From Salipaludibacillus neizhouensis (lineage in GTDB: Bacteria > Bacillota > Bacilli > Bacillales > Salisediminibacteriaceae): a stretch of 64,000 bases of DNA. Where the stretch lies: positions 407,187-471,186 of the forward strand of contig NZ_KZ614147.1 of NCBI RefSeq assembly GCF_002886185.1. The letters are read 5' to 3'. Below the pieces are notes generated by a model that saw only the letters and a list, made by a program, of their open reading frames with translations, was not told the origin of the DNA and made no database searches. The translations under genes were made by a program, and so were the position numbers. Shown piece by piece: positions 42,548 to 52,313 of the stretch. How positions within the stretch are numbered: position 1 is the first letter of the stretch; each line of letters begins with the position of its first letter.

Positions 42548-44374
42548 ATGAAAAAAATTCGTTTCTATAAATCAATTCATGTAAAGATTGTCATCATCTA
42601 CGTGCTATTGATTATGATTGCCATGCAAGTAATTGGGGTGTATTTTACACGTCAATTAGAAGACCATCTCGTAGCTAATTTCTACGATACATTAGATGAG
42701 CGTACCGTTCTTCTAGAGTATAATATTGCACAGGAAATGCTGAGAGATGAAGAGACCGACGATGAAGACGGTCCTACACTTAGGCAGAGAATTGACGGAT
42801 TGTTATCTGAGTTTTTCAGAATGGAAAATGCCGCAAATATTCAAGTGATTGATGAAAATGAAACGGTGGTGACGGCTACTAACCGTGCACACCATAAATA
42901 TATCGGACAACGAACAACGGACTACCGAGTGAAACGTGCTTTGTTGGATATCGAATTTGACCAACCGATGCTCGAGCCTAATACTTACCGCCGTATGCGA
43001 GTATTAGCTACTCCAATAAAAGATGAAGATCAGATAATTGGTGCCATCTATATAGAAGCTCCTATGGAGGAGATCTATGAACAGATGGAGGAAATAAAAC
43101 AAATTTTCCTTACTGGAACTATTATTGCGCTTTTTTTAACCGCAGCACTTGGAACAATACTTTCTCGCACAATTACACGTCCAATTGTTGACATGAGAAG
43201 ACAATCGGTAGTAATGGGTACGGGAGACTATTCCCGGAATGTTGTCGTCTATGGGGACGATGAAATTGGACAATTGGCCACTAGCTTTAACGAACTAGCC
43301 AATAGTTTACAGGAGGCTAATGCTTCTACGGAGGGTGAAAGAAGAAAGCTTTCATCGGTACTCACACATATGACAGATGGGGTTATAGCTACGGATAAAA
43401 AGGGTCATATTATACTGATGAATCGTCGGGCAGAGGAAATGTTAAATCAACAACAAGAAGACGTAATAAGCGTGGAAATTACAAAGATACTCAATCTCGA
43501 TAATTTTATGAAATTAGAAGATCTCTACGGTATTACAGATCCAATTTTACTAGATTTTGATATTGAGAAAGAAGAAACGATTCTAGAAGCTCATTTTTCT
43601 GTGATTGCAAAAGAAAATGGCATGGAAAACGGGTTAATTGCAGTCCTACATGATGTAACGGAACAAGAACGAATTGAGGAAGATCGCAGAGAATTTGTGG
43701 CAAATGTGTCCCACGAACTCAGAACACCTCTAACTTCTATGAAAAGCTATTTAGAAGCATTAGTAGACGGAGCAATGGATGACCCTGAAATTGCTCCTCA
43801 GTTCCTTCAAGTAACATCGAATGAGACGGAAAGAATGATTCGTCTTGTGAATGATTTATTGCAACTAACAAAAATGGATAGTAAAGACTATCAAATGATT
43901 ACAACGAGTATTAACGTTACAAGTTTTGTTGATCAAATTATTGATCGCTTTGAAATGGTTACCAAAAATGAAGCTATTCAATTTAAACGAAAAATACCTG
44001 AAAAGTTGTACGCAATAAAAGGTGACCGTGATAAGTTGACCCAGCTTATGGATAATATCATTTCTAACGCAGTAAAATATTCCCCGCAAGGTGGAACGAT
44101 TACTGTGTCAGTGAAACCCGAAAAAGAACGTATTGTTATTAGTGTGAAGGATGAAGGTGTTGGTATCCCGAAAGAAAATATTCCTCATGTATTTGATCGT
44201 TTCTACCGTGTAGATAAAGCACGATCGAGGAATCTTGGCGGCACTGGTCTTGGTTTAGCAATTGCAAAAGAAATTGCAATGACCCATGGTGGAAACATTT
44301 GGGTAAGCAGTGACTGGGGTAAAGGAACGACATTCTCCTTTAGTTTGCCGTATGACGATGAGGAGGGAATTTGA
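42548..44374 (+). CDS. walK: Sensor histidine kinase WalK (YycG)
   Basis: 608 aa. Two transmembrane helices (about 10-33 and 183-205) flank an extracytoplasmic sensor domain; then HAMP, a PAS domain (HMTDGVIATDKKGHIILMNRRAEEML), HisKA with His389 in VSHELRTPLTS, and HATPase with NAVKYSPQGG and GTGLGLAIAKEI. Senses cell-wall status and phosphorylates WalR. Starts 3 nt after walR. Confidence 0.96.
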   Translation: MKKIRFYKSIHVKIVIIYVLLIMIAMQVIGVYFTRQLEDHLVANFYDTLDERTVLLEYNIAQEMLRDEETDDEDGPTLRQRIDGLLSEFFRMENAANIQVIDENETVVTATNRAHHKYIGQRTTDYRVKRALLDIEFDQPMLEPNTYRRMRVLATPIKDEDQIIGAIYIEAPMEEIYEQMEEIKQIFLTGTIIALFLTAALGTILSRTITRPIVDMRRQSVVMGTGDYSRNVVVYGDDEIGQLATSFNELANSLQEANASTEGERRKLSSVLTHMTDGVIATDKKGHIILMNRRAEEMLNQQQEDVISVEITKILNLDNFMKLEDLYGITDPILLDFDIEKEETILEAHFSVIAKENGMENGLIAVLHDVTEQERIEEDRREFVANVSHELRTPLTSMKSYLEALVDGAMDDPEIAPQFLQVTSNETERMIRLVNDLLQLTKMDSKDYQMITTSINVTSFVDQIIDRFEMVTKNEAIQFKRKIPEKLYAIKGDRDKLTQLMDNIISNAVKYSPQGGTITVSVKPEKERIVISVKDEGVGIPKENIPHVFDRFYRVDKARSRNLGGTGLGLAIAKEIAMTHGGNIWVSSDWGKGTTFSFSLPYDDEEGI

Positions 44375-45729
44375 CCATGATTGAAAATATCAAAACAGTG
44401 GTTCTTTGGTTCCTTGTCTTGACTAGTATGACTTTAACATGGTTTATTTTGTCTTACCAACCTGAATACGATAATTTAGAGGATATTGATATTGATTATG
44501 TCCAAAGTGAGGAAATCGGTGAGTCACGTTCGATAAATGAAGTTATATCGCCAAAAGAGATATTAATTCATAATCAAGAGGATATCTCTTGGATCCAACC
44601 TATTGAAGGTCATTATCCTGCTTTTATGGAGTTCCTCTCTGAGCTTGAATTAGAATACTTTGAGAGTGGCAGTAGTGAAGATGCTCCTTCGTTAGATCAG
44701 ACTTTAAATGGGCTAGAACTTGTTTTCAGTGAAGCGATTAAACATGAATGGATATCTGATTTATTTAATGTAGATGAAAACATACTCCCAGAGGAATTAG
44801 ATCAAATTGATCGAGTCATTCTTCTTGAAGATTCTTCGGGTGAGGGATCTTCTGTGATACTTCAATTAATCTCTACAGAACTTGAAGTTATTTATAATTT
44901 TGACATTGCATCTTTAACAATAGATCAATTAGAGCAGATGTATGAGGAAAGTGAAGAGTATCAGATTCCAGTAGAAAAACGAATCTTAAATGATGATAGT
45001 ATGGACGATGCCTTTCAGCAAGTTATCTATGTTCCGACACAACCTTTTACACTAAAGGAATATACGTATGAAACGGCAGATCTGCCGATTGCTTCCTTTA
45101 TTCAAGCTCTTTTTACTGATCCGGAATATGTCGATCGGTCCCCATTAGGGAGCCAAACTGATTCTTATACAGATGGTAATCGTATGATGGAAATTCAAGA
45201 TAGCGAGAATTTAATTAATTATGTGCGACCTGGTGTGGTTGGGAGTCCGATATCAGAGGAAGAGTCTTTATTAGAGACAGCTGTAGATTTTATTAATGGA
45301 CATGATGGATGGACGGATGAATATTACATCGGTGAATTAGAACAGTTCATGGACAGTAATGAAATCTCTTTTCGGTTACACGTAGATGGAATCCCAGTGT
45401 TTGGTTCGAATAGAAGCGCAGAATACTATACGATGCGCCTAGCTCGTTCAGGCGGCCAAATAAGTGAGTATGATCGACCAATATTTAAACTCGATAGTGC
45501 AACGTTTGAAGATACAGTTGAGATGCCTTCTATTCATGAGGTAGATCATCAACTTGAGGAAGAAGAGTGGTACAACCTAGAAACAGTCGAAGATATTCGC
45601 GTTGGATATTATATGACAAGACATCGCTCATTTGTTACTTTTCGTCCTGCATGGTATGTAGAGACACAAAATGGAAGATGGACACGGCTTGATATGAATA
45701 GCGAGGAGATGGAAAATGGATTGGAGTAA
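44371..45729 (+). CDS. walH: Two-component system regulator WalH (YycH)
   Basis: 452 aa. One N-terminal transmembrane helix (about 12-28) and a large acidic extracytoplasmic region. YycH identity rests on size, topology, position between walK and walI and segments such as AEYYTMRLARSGGQISEYDRP. With WalI it modulates WalK at the membrane. It overlaps walK by 4 nt and walI by 14 nt. Confidence 0.9.
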   Translation: MTMIENIKTVVLWFLVLTSMTLTWFILSYQPEYDNLEDIDIDYVQSEEIGESRSINEVISPKEILIHNQEDISWIQPIEGHYPAFMEFLSELELEYFESGSSEDAPSLDQTLNGLELVFSEAIKHEWISDLFNVDENILPEELDQIDRVILLEDSSGEGSSVILQLISTELEVIYNFDIASLTIDQLEQMYEESEEYQIPVEKRILNDDSMDDAFQQVIYVPTQPFTLKEYTYETADLPIASFIQALFTDPEYVDRSPLGSQTDSYTDGNRMMEIQDSENLINYVRPGVVGSPISEEESLLETAVDFINGHDGWTDEYYIGELEQFMDSNEISFRLHVDGIPVFGSNRSAEYYTMRLARSGGQISEYDRPIFKLDSATFEDTVEMPSIHEVDHQLEEEEWYNLETVEDIRVGYYMTRHRSFVTFRPAWYVETQNGRWTRLDMNSEEMENGLE

Positions 45730-46516
45730 GGCAAAAACAATTTTCATTATCACTTTCTTATGCTTAAATGCATTTTTAGGATATCAACTTTATGAAAAAG
45801 AAACGCAAAACTATAGTGTGGCGCCGGAAGCATCATCGTTGCAAGAGCGGCTTATCCAGCAACGTGTTGAAATTATCGATGATAATCCTGAGGAGACGGT
45901 ACAAGGTGCTCCTATCTCTGGCACCTATCGTACGTTTGATGAGTCTTTTCTTGAGGAAAATCTCGAGGATCAAGAAGCAGATTTACTTAATAGTACAACT
46001 ATTTATTCGGTTCTTGAGAATCCGTACAAAATTGTTGATGCTAATATAGACGCAAGTGTAGAGGCGTTCTTAACTAGGCATGTATATAACGGAGAGGAAT
46101 ATGATTTTGCAGTCTATAATGAAGAAGAAGGTAAAATTGGACTCTATCAAACGTATGAAGGGCGTAAAATAGATGATTATGAAGGGGATAATCATCACTT
46201 GATATTAGATATTTCCGAGGATAATAATGTGGAATCTTACACGCAGACATATATGAATATAAGAGATCAGGAGGAAGACCGAAAACAAGAGTTATTGTCT
46301 CTTTACAAGGCGGTTGAACAGGTATTAGATGCATCACTCTTGAGTGTGGGTACAATCATTGAAGACTCTGAATTGGGTTATTACAATTACAATCTGGGCG
46401 AAGGACAAAGGCAATCACAAATGTATGCACCTGTTTGGCGAATCAAAGCAAAAGACCAGGTGTATTATGTAGATGCGTTAGAGGGTGGTTTAGTAGAAGT
46501 GGAACCAACTAGTTAA
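45716..46516 (+). CDS. walI: Two-component system regulator WalI (YycI)
   Basis: 266 aa. N-terminal transmembrane anchor ([20 protein letters not shown] is the typical YycI start), then an extracytoplasmic domain very rich in Asp and Glu. Partner of WalH. The strongly acidic composition fits a salt-adapted organism. Confidence 0.9.
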   Translation: MDWSKAKTIFIITFLCLNAFLGYQLYEKETQNYSVAPEASSLQERLIQQRVEIIDDNPEETVQGAPISGTYRTFDESFLEENLEDQEADLLNSTTIYSVLENPYKIVDANIDASVEAFLTRHVYNGEEYDFAVYNEEEGKIGLYQTYEGRKIDDYEGDNHHLILDISEDNNVESYTQTYMNIRDQEEDRKQELLSLYKAVEQVLDASLLSVGTIIEDSELGYYNYNLGEGQRQSQMYAPVWRIKAKDQVYYVDALEGGLVEVEPTS

Positions 46517-46533
46517 TTGGAGTGGGTGAGAGA

Positions 46534-47328
46534 ATGAGTTTAAAATTTAGTGTGCTAGCAAGTGGTAGCACTGGAAATGCAATCTATGTAGAGACAGAGA
46601 AACAGCGCCTTTTAATAGATGCAGGTCTTAGTGGAAAAAAATTAGAGGAGTGCTTCAAGCACATAAATATATCCCCATCTGATTTGGATGGGCTGCTTGT
46701 CACTCATGAACATAGTGATCATATTAAAGGGGCGGGTATCTTTGCCCGTCGTTTCAACTTACCTATCTACGCAAACGAGAAAACATGGCAAGCGATGGAT
46801 GGCATGCTTGGAACGCTTCCTCTTGACCAAAAATTTCATTTTCACCAGGGAGAAGTTAAGACATTTGGAGATTTAGATGTAGAATCATTTGGAGTCTCTC
46901 ATGATGCTGCAGATCCGATGTTTTTCTCTTTTCAACACGAAGGGCGTAAATTGACTTTGCTTACGGATACAGGCTATGTAAGTGATAGAATGATGGGAGT
47001 ATCAAAAGGTTCTCATTCTTTTATATTCGAGTCTAATCACGATATAGATATGCTTCGTATGGGGAGATATCCATGGACAGTGAAACGAAGAATACTAGGT
47101 GATGAGGGACACGTTTCAAACAGTGATGCTGGAATCGCCTTGGCAGAAATTGTCGGCTCGAACAATGTAGATGTTTATCTCGCTCATTTGAGTAAGGACA
47201 ACAACATGAAGGAACTTGCAAGAATGACTGTCCAACAAACGTTGGAAGAATATGATGTGGAGGTAGGAAAACAAGTGAGGCTTTTTGACACGGACCCAAC
47301 GATTCCAACTCCATTAAAAGTTGTCTAA
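46534..47328 (+). CDS. walJ: Metallo-beta-lactamase fold hydrolase WalJ (YycJ)
   Basis: 264 aa from ATG 46534 ([20 protein letters not shown]). The metal-binding signature is [12 protein letters not shown], and further ligands appear at LTDTGYVSD and in ESNHD. Family members are implicated as nucleases that coordinate DNA and wall processes. The last gene of the wal operon proper; 47329-47647 contains no gene and only a weak AATGTAAA / TTTACATT repeat. Confidence 0.93.
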   Translation: MSLKFSVLASGSTGNAIYVETEKQRLLIDAGLSGKKLEECFKHINISPSDLDGLLVTHEHSDHIKGAGIFARRFNLPIYANEKTWQAMDGMLGTLPLDQKFHFHQGEVKTFGDLDVESFGVSHDAADPMFFSFQHEGRKLTLLTDTGYVSDRMMGVSKGSHSFIFESNHDIDMLRMGRYPWTVKRRILGDEGHVSNSDAGIALAEIVGSNNVDVYLAHLSKDNNMKELARMTVQQTLEEYDVEVGKQVRLFDTDPTIPTPLKVV

Positions 47329-47647
47329 CTCTTTTTTTATAAATGTAAACCTCTTTTACATTGACTGTATTCTTATAGATTTTATTTTAACGGGAACGGG
47401 AGTTACTTGATGCTACTTTAATTTTTTTAAGGAAACAAAGATAAGAAAAACAGCCATTATTTTCAATCAGATGTTTATCGTTTCGTGCCTTGGGAAATCC
47501 TATTGATATGTGGAATATTAACAAAACTGAGCAGAATGATAGACGAAAATACTAGTAATTTATTGAAATGATCTTACGCTAGATATCTGAATTAAGTACT
47601 GTATTTTGAATTACTTTTCTCATATGAGAGATAGAGGAGGGTGTTAG

Positions 47648-48895
47648 ATGGGGTATTATGATGATCATTCAGCAGGTAGAGAAACTCGTAGCAGGAAGCG
47701 GCAAGGTGTAAAAGGAGCAGGACTTATTGGATTTTTTGGTGCAGTATTAGGTGCATTGCTAGTTTTACTATCTGTTCCTGTTCTTGCAAATAACGGTTTT
47801 TTACCATATGAAGTGTTGCTAAAGAATGCAAATGAAGTTGATAGTGACTTGGTTATTGAGGAAAATACGGATGATGAGAGTGTAGAAACGGAGACGGTAA
47901 GTCTGCAAACGACCTCCGAAGTAATTGAGGCAGTTGACCGCGTGTCAGATGCGGTCGTAGGAGTAGTGAATATGCAGCAATCTTCTGGTCTATTTGGGGC
48001 TGAAGGCGGTGAAGGCACAGGTTCCGGAGTTATCTATAAGATAGAGGGAGACAATGCTTTTGTTGTCACAAACCAACATGTAATTCAAGGGGCTGGTGAA
48101 GGGTCCAGTGAACTAGATGTCACTTTAAACGATGGATCTCGTGTACCAGCCGAACTTATCGGAGAAGATTTGCTAACTGATTTAGCAGTGCTAACGATTG
48201 ACTCAGAAGGCATAGAAACAGTAGCGGAATTTGGTAATTCAGATGAAGTCCGTGCAGGGGAACCTGCCATTGCAATAGGGAATCCATTATCTTTCGAAGG
48301 TTCTGTTACATTAGGAATTATTAGCGCGATCGAACGTAGTTTGCCTGTCGACTTAACAGGAAATGGTCAGCCAGATTGGAATGCGGAAGTATTGCAAACC
48401 GATGCAGCGATCAATCCTGGTAACAGCGGTGGTGCTTTACTAAATATACAGGGTGAGGTTATTGGGATTAACTCAATGAAAATAGCTCAATCTTCGGTGG
48501 AAGGGATAGGTTTTGCAATCCCCTCAAGCCTTACACTTCCAGTTATTGCTGATATTGAACAATATGGAGAAGTGCAGCGTCCACAAATGGGTATTTTGCT
48601 TAGATCCTTACAAGAGATCCCTAGCTTTCATTGGCAAGATACATTAAACCTTCCTGAAGATGTTACTGGCGGTGTTTACGTTGAAGGTGTTGAATCTAAC
48701 ACTCCAGCAGCTAATGCTGGTCTGCAAGAAGGTGATGTTATTGTGGGACTAAATGATGAAGAAATAAATGATTCCCATGATCTTCGCAGCTTTTTATATA
48801 AAGATGTAAAAATTGGTGAAACAATTGACGTCACGTTCTATCGTGAAGGAGAGAAACAGACTGTCAAGCTAACATTAGATAAGCAAGTGTTTTAA
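47648..48895 (+). CDS. htrC: HtrA/DegP-like serine protease with PDZ domain (YycK/HtrC)
   Basis: 415 aa. Cytoplasmic basic N-terminus, one transmembrane helix (about 24-46), a trypsin-like domain with catalytic His144 (NQHV), Asp178 (TDLAVL) and Ser260 (NPGNSGGAL), then one PDZ domain (GVYVEGVESNTPAANAGLQEGDVI). A membrane-anchored quality-control protease at the cell surface. It follows the wal genes as in B. subtilis; the gap of 319 nt suggests its own promoter. Confidence 0.93.
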   Translation: MGYYDDHSAGRETRSRKRQGVKGAGLIGFFGAVLGALLVLLSVPVLANNGFLPYEVLLKNANEVDSDLVIEENTDDESVETETVSLQTTSEVIEAVDRVSDAVVGVVNMQQSSGLFGAEGGEGTGSGVIYKIEGDNAFVVTNQHVIQGAGEGSSELDVTLNDGSRVPAELIGEDLLTDLAVLTIDSEGIETVAEFGNSDEVRAGEPAIAIGNPLSFEGSVTLGIISAIERSLPVDLTGNGQPDWNAEVLQTDAAINPGNSGGALLNIQGEVIGINSMKIAQSSVEGIGFAIPSSLTLPVIADIEQYGEVQRPQMGILLRSLQEIPSFHWQDTLNLPEDVTGGVYVEGVESNTPAANAGLQEGDVIVGLNDEEINDSHDLRSFLYKDVKIGETIDVTFYREGEKQTVKLTLDKQVF

Positions 48896-48902
48896 TTATA
48901 TG

Positions 48903-48937
48903 CAGGAGGGATAAAGAAGTTATCTCTCCTGTTTTTT
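48903..48937 (+). terminator. Terminator after the HtrA-like gene
   Basis: CAGGAGGGATAA pairs with TTATCTCTCCTG (one mismatch) and is followed by TTTTTT. Confidence 0.85.
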
Positions 48938-49079
48938 ATGTATTTGTTTAGAACGACCGATGATAGTATAGTATCTAGAACAGAATGGGTGATTTAAAAG
49001 AATAAAGTAGGAATTTATAAGAAAATAAACTAAAAATAAATCAACCTGGCTTAACATGATAATGAGGTAAGAAACTAAG

Positions 49080-49650
49080 TTATTCACATGTTATGTGGAC
49101 AAATAGTTTATCAATACTGAAACCTATGTCCGCATGGGATAAGCGGTAGTCAAAAAAGGAGGGGAGTTGTGCTTATGGAGTGGATATTTAGCTGTAAAGA
49201 ACATGTGGAAGAGGCAATAGAAGAAGCCATTGATGATGAGGGTTTCCCCCCGGAATTAGCTTTAGTTCCCGAACAAGAAAAAACCGAAAAAGTCTGTTTT
49301 ATCTGTGAACATTCCTCAACCTATATGGTCAAGAAAGTTATTCGATAAGTTACAAACATATCAGAAAAACCACTGTGGAAAACATGTGTATAAGTAGAGT
49401 TATGCACATGGTTATCAACAGGGTGAAAGATATACTTAAAAGGTAATTTATTCCCAATGAATGGTATTGGAAGTAAAACGAAGAATAAAGCTAATTTTAA
49501 AAGATGTCTAATCTATTATTATAAATTCCAAGAAAAAAGGTGTTTAGTTAACTGAAAATTCGTTGTCCACAAAGAATTTAGAACGAAAACCTTAGTTTAA
49601 GCTAGAAAATGGTAGTGGGTTGTGTATATGTGGATAACTTTTGTGGATAA
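49080..49650. promoter_or_regulatory. DnaA-box cluster flanking the CxxH/CxxC gene and rlmH
   Basis: DnaA-box-like 9-mers: TTATTCACA 49080-49088, TGTGGACAA 49094-49102, TGTGGAAAA 49374-49382, TGTGTATAA 49385-49393, TTATGCACA 49400-49408, TTATCAACA 49412-49420, TTGTCCACA 49563-49571, TGTGGATAA 49629-49637 and TGTGGATAA 49642-49650. The last two are perfect consensus, the same orientation, spaced 13 bp. The density rivals oriC itself, though no DnaA-trio-like unwinding element was seen. Confidence 0.7.
49175..49348 (+). CDS. CxxH/CxxC small protein (YyzF-like)
   Basis: 57 aa from ATG 49175 (in-frame GTG 49169 possible; AGGAGGGG upstream fits either). One Cys-x-x-His (CKEH) near the N-terminus and one Cys-x-x-Cys (CFIC) near the C-terminus define this small family, probably a metal-binding protein. 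Function unknown. Found next to rlmH in many Bacillaceae. Confidence 0.85.
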   Translation: MEWIFSCKEHVEEAIEEAIDDEGFPPELALVPEQEKTEKVCFICEHSSTYMVKKVIR

Positions 49651-49673
49651 CTAACTCAAGAAAGGACACACAT

Positions 49674-50153
49674 ATGAATATATCGATTTTTACTGTGGGT
49701 AAACTAAAAGAAAAATATTTAAAACAGGGGATTCAGGAATATACGAAACGTCTTTCCGCATATGCAAATGTTGAAATTATCGAGGTTGCTGATGAGAAAG
49801 CACCAGAAAATATGAGCAACAATGAAATGATTCAAGTGAAAGTAAAAGAGGGAGAACGGATTTTGTCAAAGATCGGGCAGGACACTCATGTGATCGCTTT
49901 GGCTATTGAGGGGAATGCTTGGACGTCAGAACGTCTAGCAAAAGAACTTGACGACCTGGCAACCTATGGGAAAAGTAAAATTGCTTTTGTCATAGGTGGT
50001 TCCGTAGGATTAAGTGATGCAGTGCTGAAACGAGCCAATTCGAAGTTATCATTCTCTAAGATGACTTATCCACATCAACTAATGAGGCTCATATTAGTTG
50101 AACAAGTATACCGTGCTTTTAAAATCAACCGTAATGAACCGTATCATAAGTAA
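49674..50153 (+). CDS. rlmH: 23S rRNA (pseudouridine-1915-N3) methyltransferase RlmH
   Basis: 159 aa from ATG 49674 ([19 protein letters not shown]), the exact length of B. subtilis RlmH; the frame extends upstream through the two DnaA boxes, without similarity. SPOUT methyltransferase with the knotted C-terminal motif [18 protein letters not shown] and ending INRNEPYHK. It is the last gene of the conserved origin region. Confidence 0.96.
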   Translation: MNISIFTVGKLKEKYLKQGIQEYTKRLSAYANVEIIEVADEKAPENMSNNEMIQVKVKEGERILSKIGQDTHVIALAIEGNAWTSERLAKELDDLATYGKSKIAFVIGGSVGLSDAVLKRANSKLSFSKMTYPHQLMRLILVEQVYRAFKINRNEPYHK

Positions 50154-50186
50154 ATGAGGTTTTTCATAATGTATATTAATCAATAA

Positions 50187-50422
50187 TTACCAAAAATTGA
50201 TAAATCGTTTATTGACGATGTAGCAACTTACCTTAAAAACAGTATCATGGTACAGGCGATGATCAATATGCTTTACATAATGTCATTAAAATTTGTGCAG
50301 CGGTATTGAAACTGGTCAGCAATTGGAAGTCTTCTAAATTAGAATTTGATTATGCACAGGGTTTTATCATTAGTAAACCGGGATCTTATGAAGAATTATA
50401 TGTTGGAGCATCTTTCTTGTAG
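50187..50422 (+). pseudogene. Frameshifted gene remnant, family not recognised
   Basis: Two overlapping reading frames join into one plausible protein end: frame A encodes KIDKSFIDDVATYLKNSIM and breaks near 50247, and frame B continues TGDDQYALHNVIKICAAVLK up to the stop at 50420-50422, ending ELYVGASFL. Neither part has a start codon with a ribosome-binding site. About 75 codons remain. This suggests decay of an accessory gene at the boundary between the conserved and variable regions. Confidence 0.5.
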
Positions 50423-50454
50423 CTAAGTTTACACTTAGTACCTAACACAGTGTT

Positions 50455-50565
50455 ATGGGGACCATCCTGCGGGCTCTTCAGCTGCTCCTGCGGTTACTCG
50501 CCGGCCTTACGCTTCTTCTAGGTTGTGAGCAAAAATAACAAAGTTTGCGTAAACAGCCCTTAAGA
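50455..50565. repeat. GC-rich intergenic repeat remnant
   Basis: The stretch CCATCCTGCGGGCTCTTCAG... to ...TAACAAAGTTTGCGTAAACAGC is clearly richer in GC than its surroundings and has the CCTGCGG duplicated in near-inverted context. It resembles the intergenic repeats scattered in many Bacillus genomes. 50566-50868 shows no gene. Confidence 0.45.
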
Positions 50566-50868
50566 AAGACCTAAATGTGAAAAATAATTCTTCAATTGTA
50601 ATAAAGGGTGGAGTAAAAAATACTTTAATGGTGTTATGAAACGTTGATTGTCAAAGTTAAAATAAATAAGTGTACTGGAAGAACGATCTAGTATACTTTA
50701 TTTCGATTGATCTATTTTTTTATTGTCATTCGGTCTAGTCTATTGTGATTATTTATAGTTGTTTGGTAGTTGTCGATGGAAGTAAAATAATCGTTATAGA
50801 AAGCATTTTTCATGATGGGAAGTATATTCTCTATCTATTTTAAGTGCTTATAAATATTAAATTCACAT

Positions 50869-51001
50869 GTATACAATAGAGTACACAAGAAAACTTTATG
50901 TATTCTTTTTGTTTTCGTAATCGTGTACATGTATACAAACTCGTATACATATCTTTGTTAAGGTGTTTACGGAATGTTTCCTTGTATACGTTCGTGTATA
51001 C
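50869..51001. repeat. Candidate centromere (parC-like): three doublets of GTATAC iterons
   Basis: GTATAC occurs at 50869-50874, 50931-50936, 50943-50948, 50984-50989 and 50996-51001, and GTACAC at 50881-50886. They form three pairs, each with a 12-bp internal period (50869/50881, 50931/50943, 50984/50996). Pair-to-pair distances are 62 and 53 bp, close to six and five helical turns. The array lies 115 bp before the actin-like gene, where type II plasmid partition loci keep their centromere and operator. Confidence 0.7.
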
Positions 51002-51116
51002 AATCACGAACGCAACTTTAGGATGATTGAAGAACGAACTCATCTACTATATTATTTAGTGAATGGTAGATATTAGTTATATAATATTACTAGTAAATGG
51101 AGAGGGATGAAAATAT

Positions 51117-52304
51117 ATGAGGAAAAGTAGAATTGCAGCAATTGATGTAGGTAATGATTCTATTAAAGCGTTATTTGGAAAAGCAGAATATGAGCTAAAC
51201 ATGCCTAATGTTATTGCGAGAGATACCGAAGATAGACCAGTAATAGGAATAGAAGAATTGGATGATAAAAATCCACTAGAAGGTGTACATATACGAGTCC
51301 ACTCACCTGCTTTAAGGGAAAACAATGCTATTTATCGTGTCGGTGACTTAGCAACTAAGAGCGGAAATGCAACTGAATTAGATCAAGGTAGCAGCAAATC
51401 TGAGGAAGATCAAACATTAATCATGCTTTTTGCTTCTTTGGCATTAGATGCAGCCAGAGCAGAAAATGAGGATTTGTTTGAAAGAAAAGATAGCGTGATT
51501 AATGCTAATTATACGCTAGGTACAGGACTACCTCTTCGTGAGGTGAAAGAAGGAAAGGACGTGGGGTATCGTTCACGTCTTTTAGGATCTGTTCATCAAA
51601 TTGAATTTTTAGTAACTCCCAAATATCAAGGTATAAAGGTGAATATAAAGTTTGACCATGTGAAGGTTTACCCTGAGGGCTTTGCTGCTTATATTAACTT
51701 AGTTATGGATAATGATTTAAATATCATTAACAGAGACTTAGTAGATAAGAGAATTTTAATCCAGGACATTGGTGGGTTAACTACAGATATTGCTGTTATT
51801 GAAAATCGGAAGGTAGACGATGATAAAGCTCAAGGGTTTAATATTGGAGTATCTGAATCTTTAGAATCTATCAGAGAAGAAATTAGAACAAAACATGGTG
51901 TAGAGCTAGATAGTCGTAGAGATGTAGTCGAAGTAATCACAAAGAAACACGATCGAAATCATATTATGGTCAAAGGTAGTCGGACAAGCGTTCATGATAT
52001 TACGGATAGAATATTATTAGAAATTGCTAAGAAACAATACCGACATTTACGCAATGTTTGGCAAAAAAATTCCCAAACTGAGATTTGTTATTTTGTAGGT
52101 GGAGGGTCCATGGTTTTAAAGGAGTATCTCAAAACGATCAATAATAATTTAGATGGTTACAATATTGATTTTTTTGAAGACGAAAAAGAGAGTATTTGGA
52201 TGATGGCTAATGCGTATTACAAGTTAATCTCCGCTTTTGATAAAAAGAATAATAAAAAACAAGTAGAAGAAGAGGCAGAGAAAAGAACTGTAAAAAACAA
52301 ATAG
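51117..52304 (+). CDS. parM: ParM-like actin-type ATPase
   Basis: 395 aa. Actin/Hsp70 fold motifs: phosphate-1 AAIDVGNDSIKALFG (residues 8-22), phosphate-2 IQDIGGLTTDIAV with Asp217, and the adenosine motif YFVGGGSMVL with glycines at 328-330. The C-terminus after about 380 is Lys/Glu-rich. Such proteins polymerise into filaments that push or pull DNA bound by an adaptor at a centromere. GGAGAGG lies about 10 nt before the ATG. Followed 9 nt later by its presumed adaptor and preceded by the GTATAC array. Closest in type to the plasmid ParM/Alp group; the exact subfamily cannot be fixed without a search. Confidence 0.85.
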   Translation: MRKSRIAAIDVGNDSIKALFGKAEYELNMPNVIARDTEDRPVIGIEELDDKNPLEGVHIRVHSPALRENNAIYRVGDLATKSGNATELDQGSSKSEEDQTLIMLFASLALDAARAENEDLFERKDSVINANYTLGTGLPLREVKEGKDVGYRSRLLGSVHQIEFLVTPKYQGIKVNIKFDHVKVYPEGFAAYINLVMDNDLNIINRDLVDKRILIQDIGGLTTDIAVIENRKVDDDKAQGFNIGVSESLESIREEIRTKHGVELDSRRDVVEVITKKHDRNHIMVKGSRTSVHDITDRILLEIAKKQYRHLRNVWQKNSQTEICYFVGGGSMVLKEYLKTINNNLDGYNIDFFEDEKESIWMMANAYYKLISAFDKKNNKKQVEEEAEKRTVKNK

Positions 52305-52313
52305 GGTGATTTT

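Noticed and set aside
49080-49650. Second replication origin at the DnaA-box cluster
   Set aside because: No AT-rich unwinding stretch with DnaA-trio repeats next to the boxes and no initiator gene; titration or regulation is simpler.
50860-51010. CRISPR array
   Set aside because: The repeated unit is only 6 bp (12-bp period) and there are no equal-length spacers or cas genes; it fits an iteron array.
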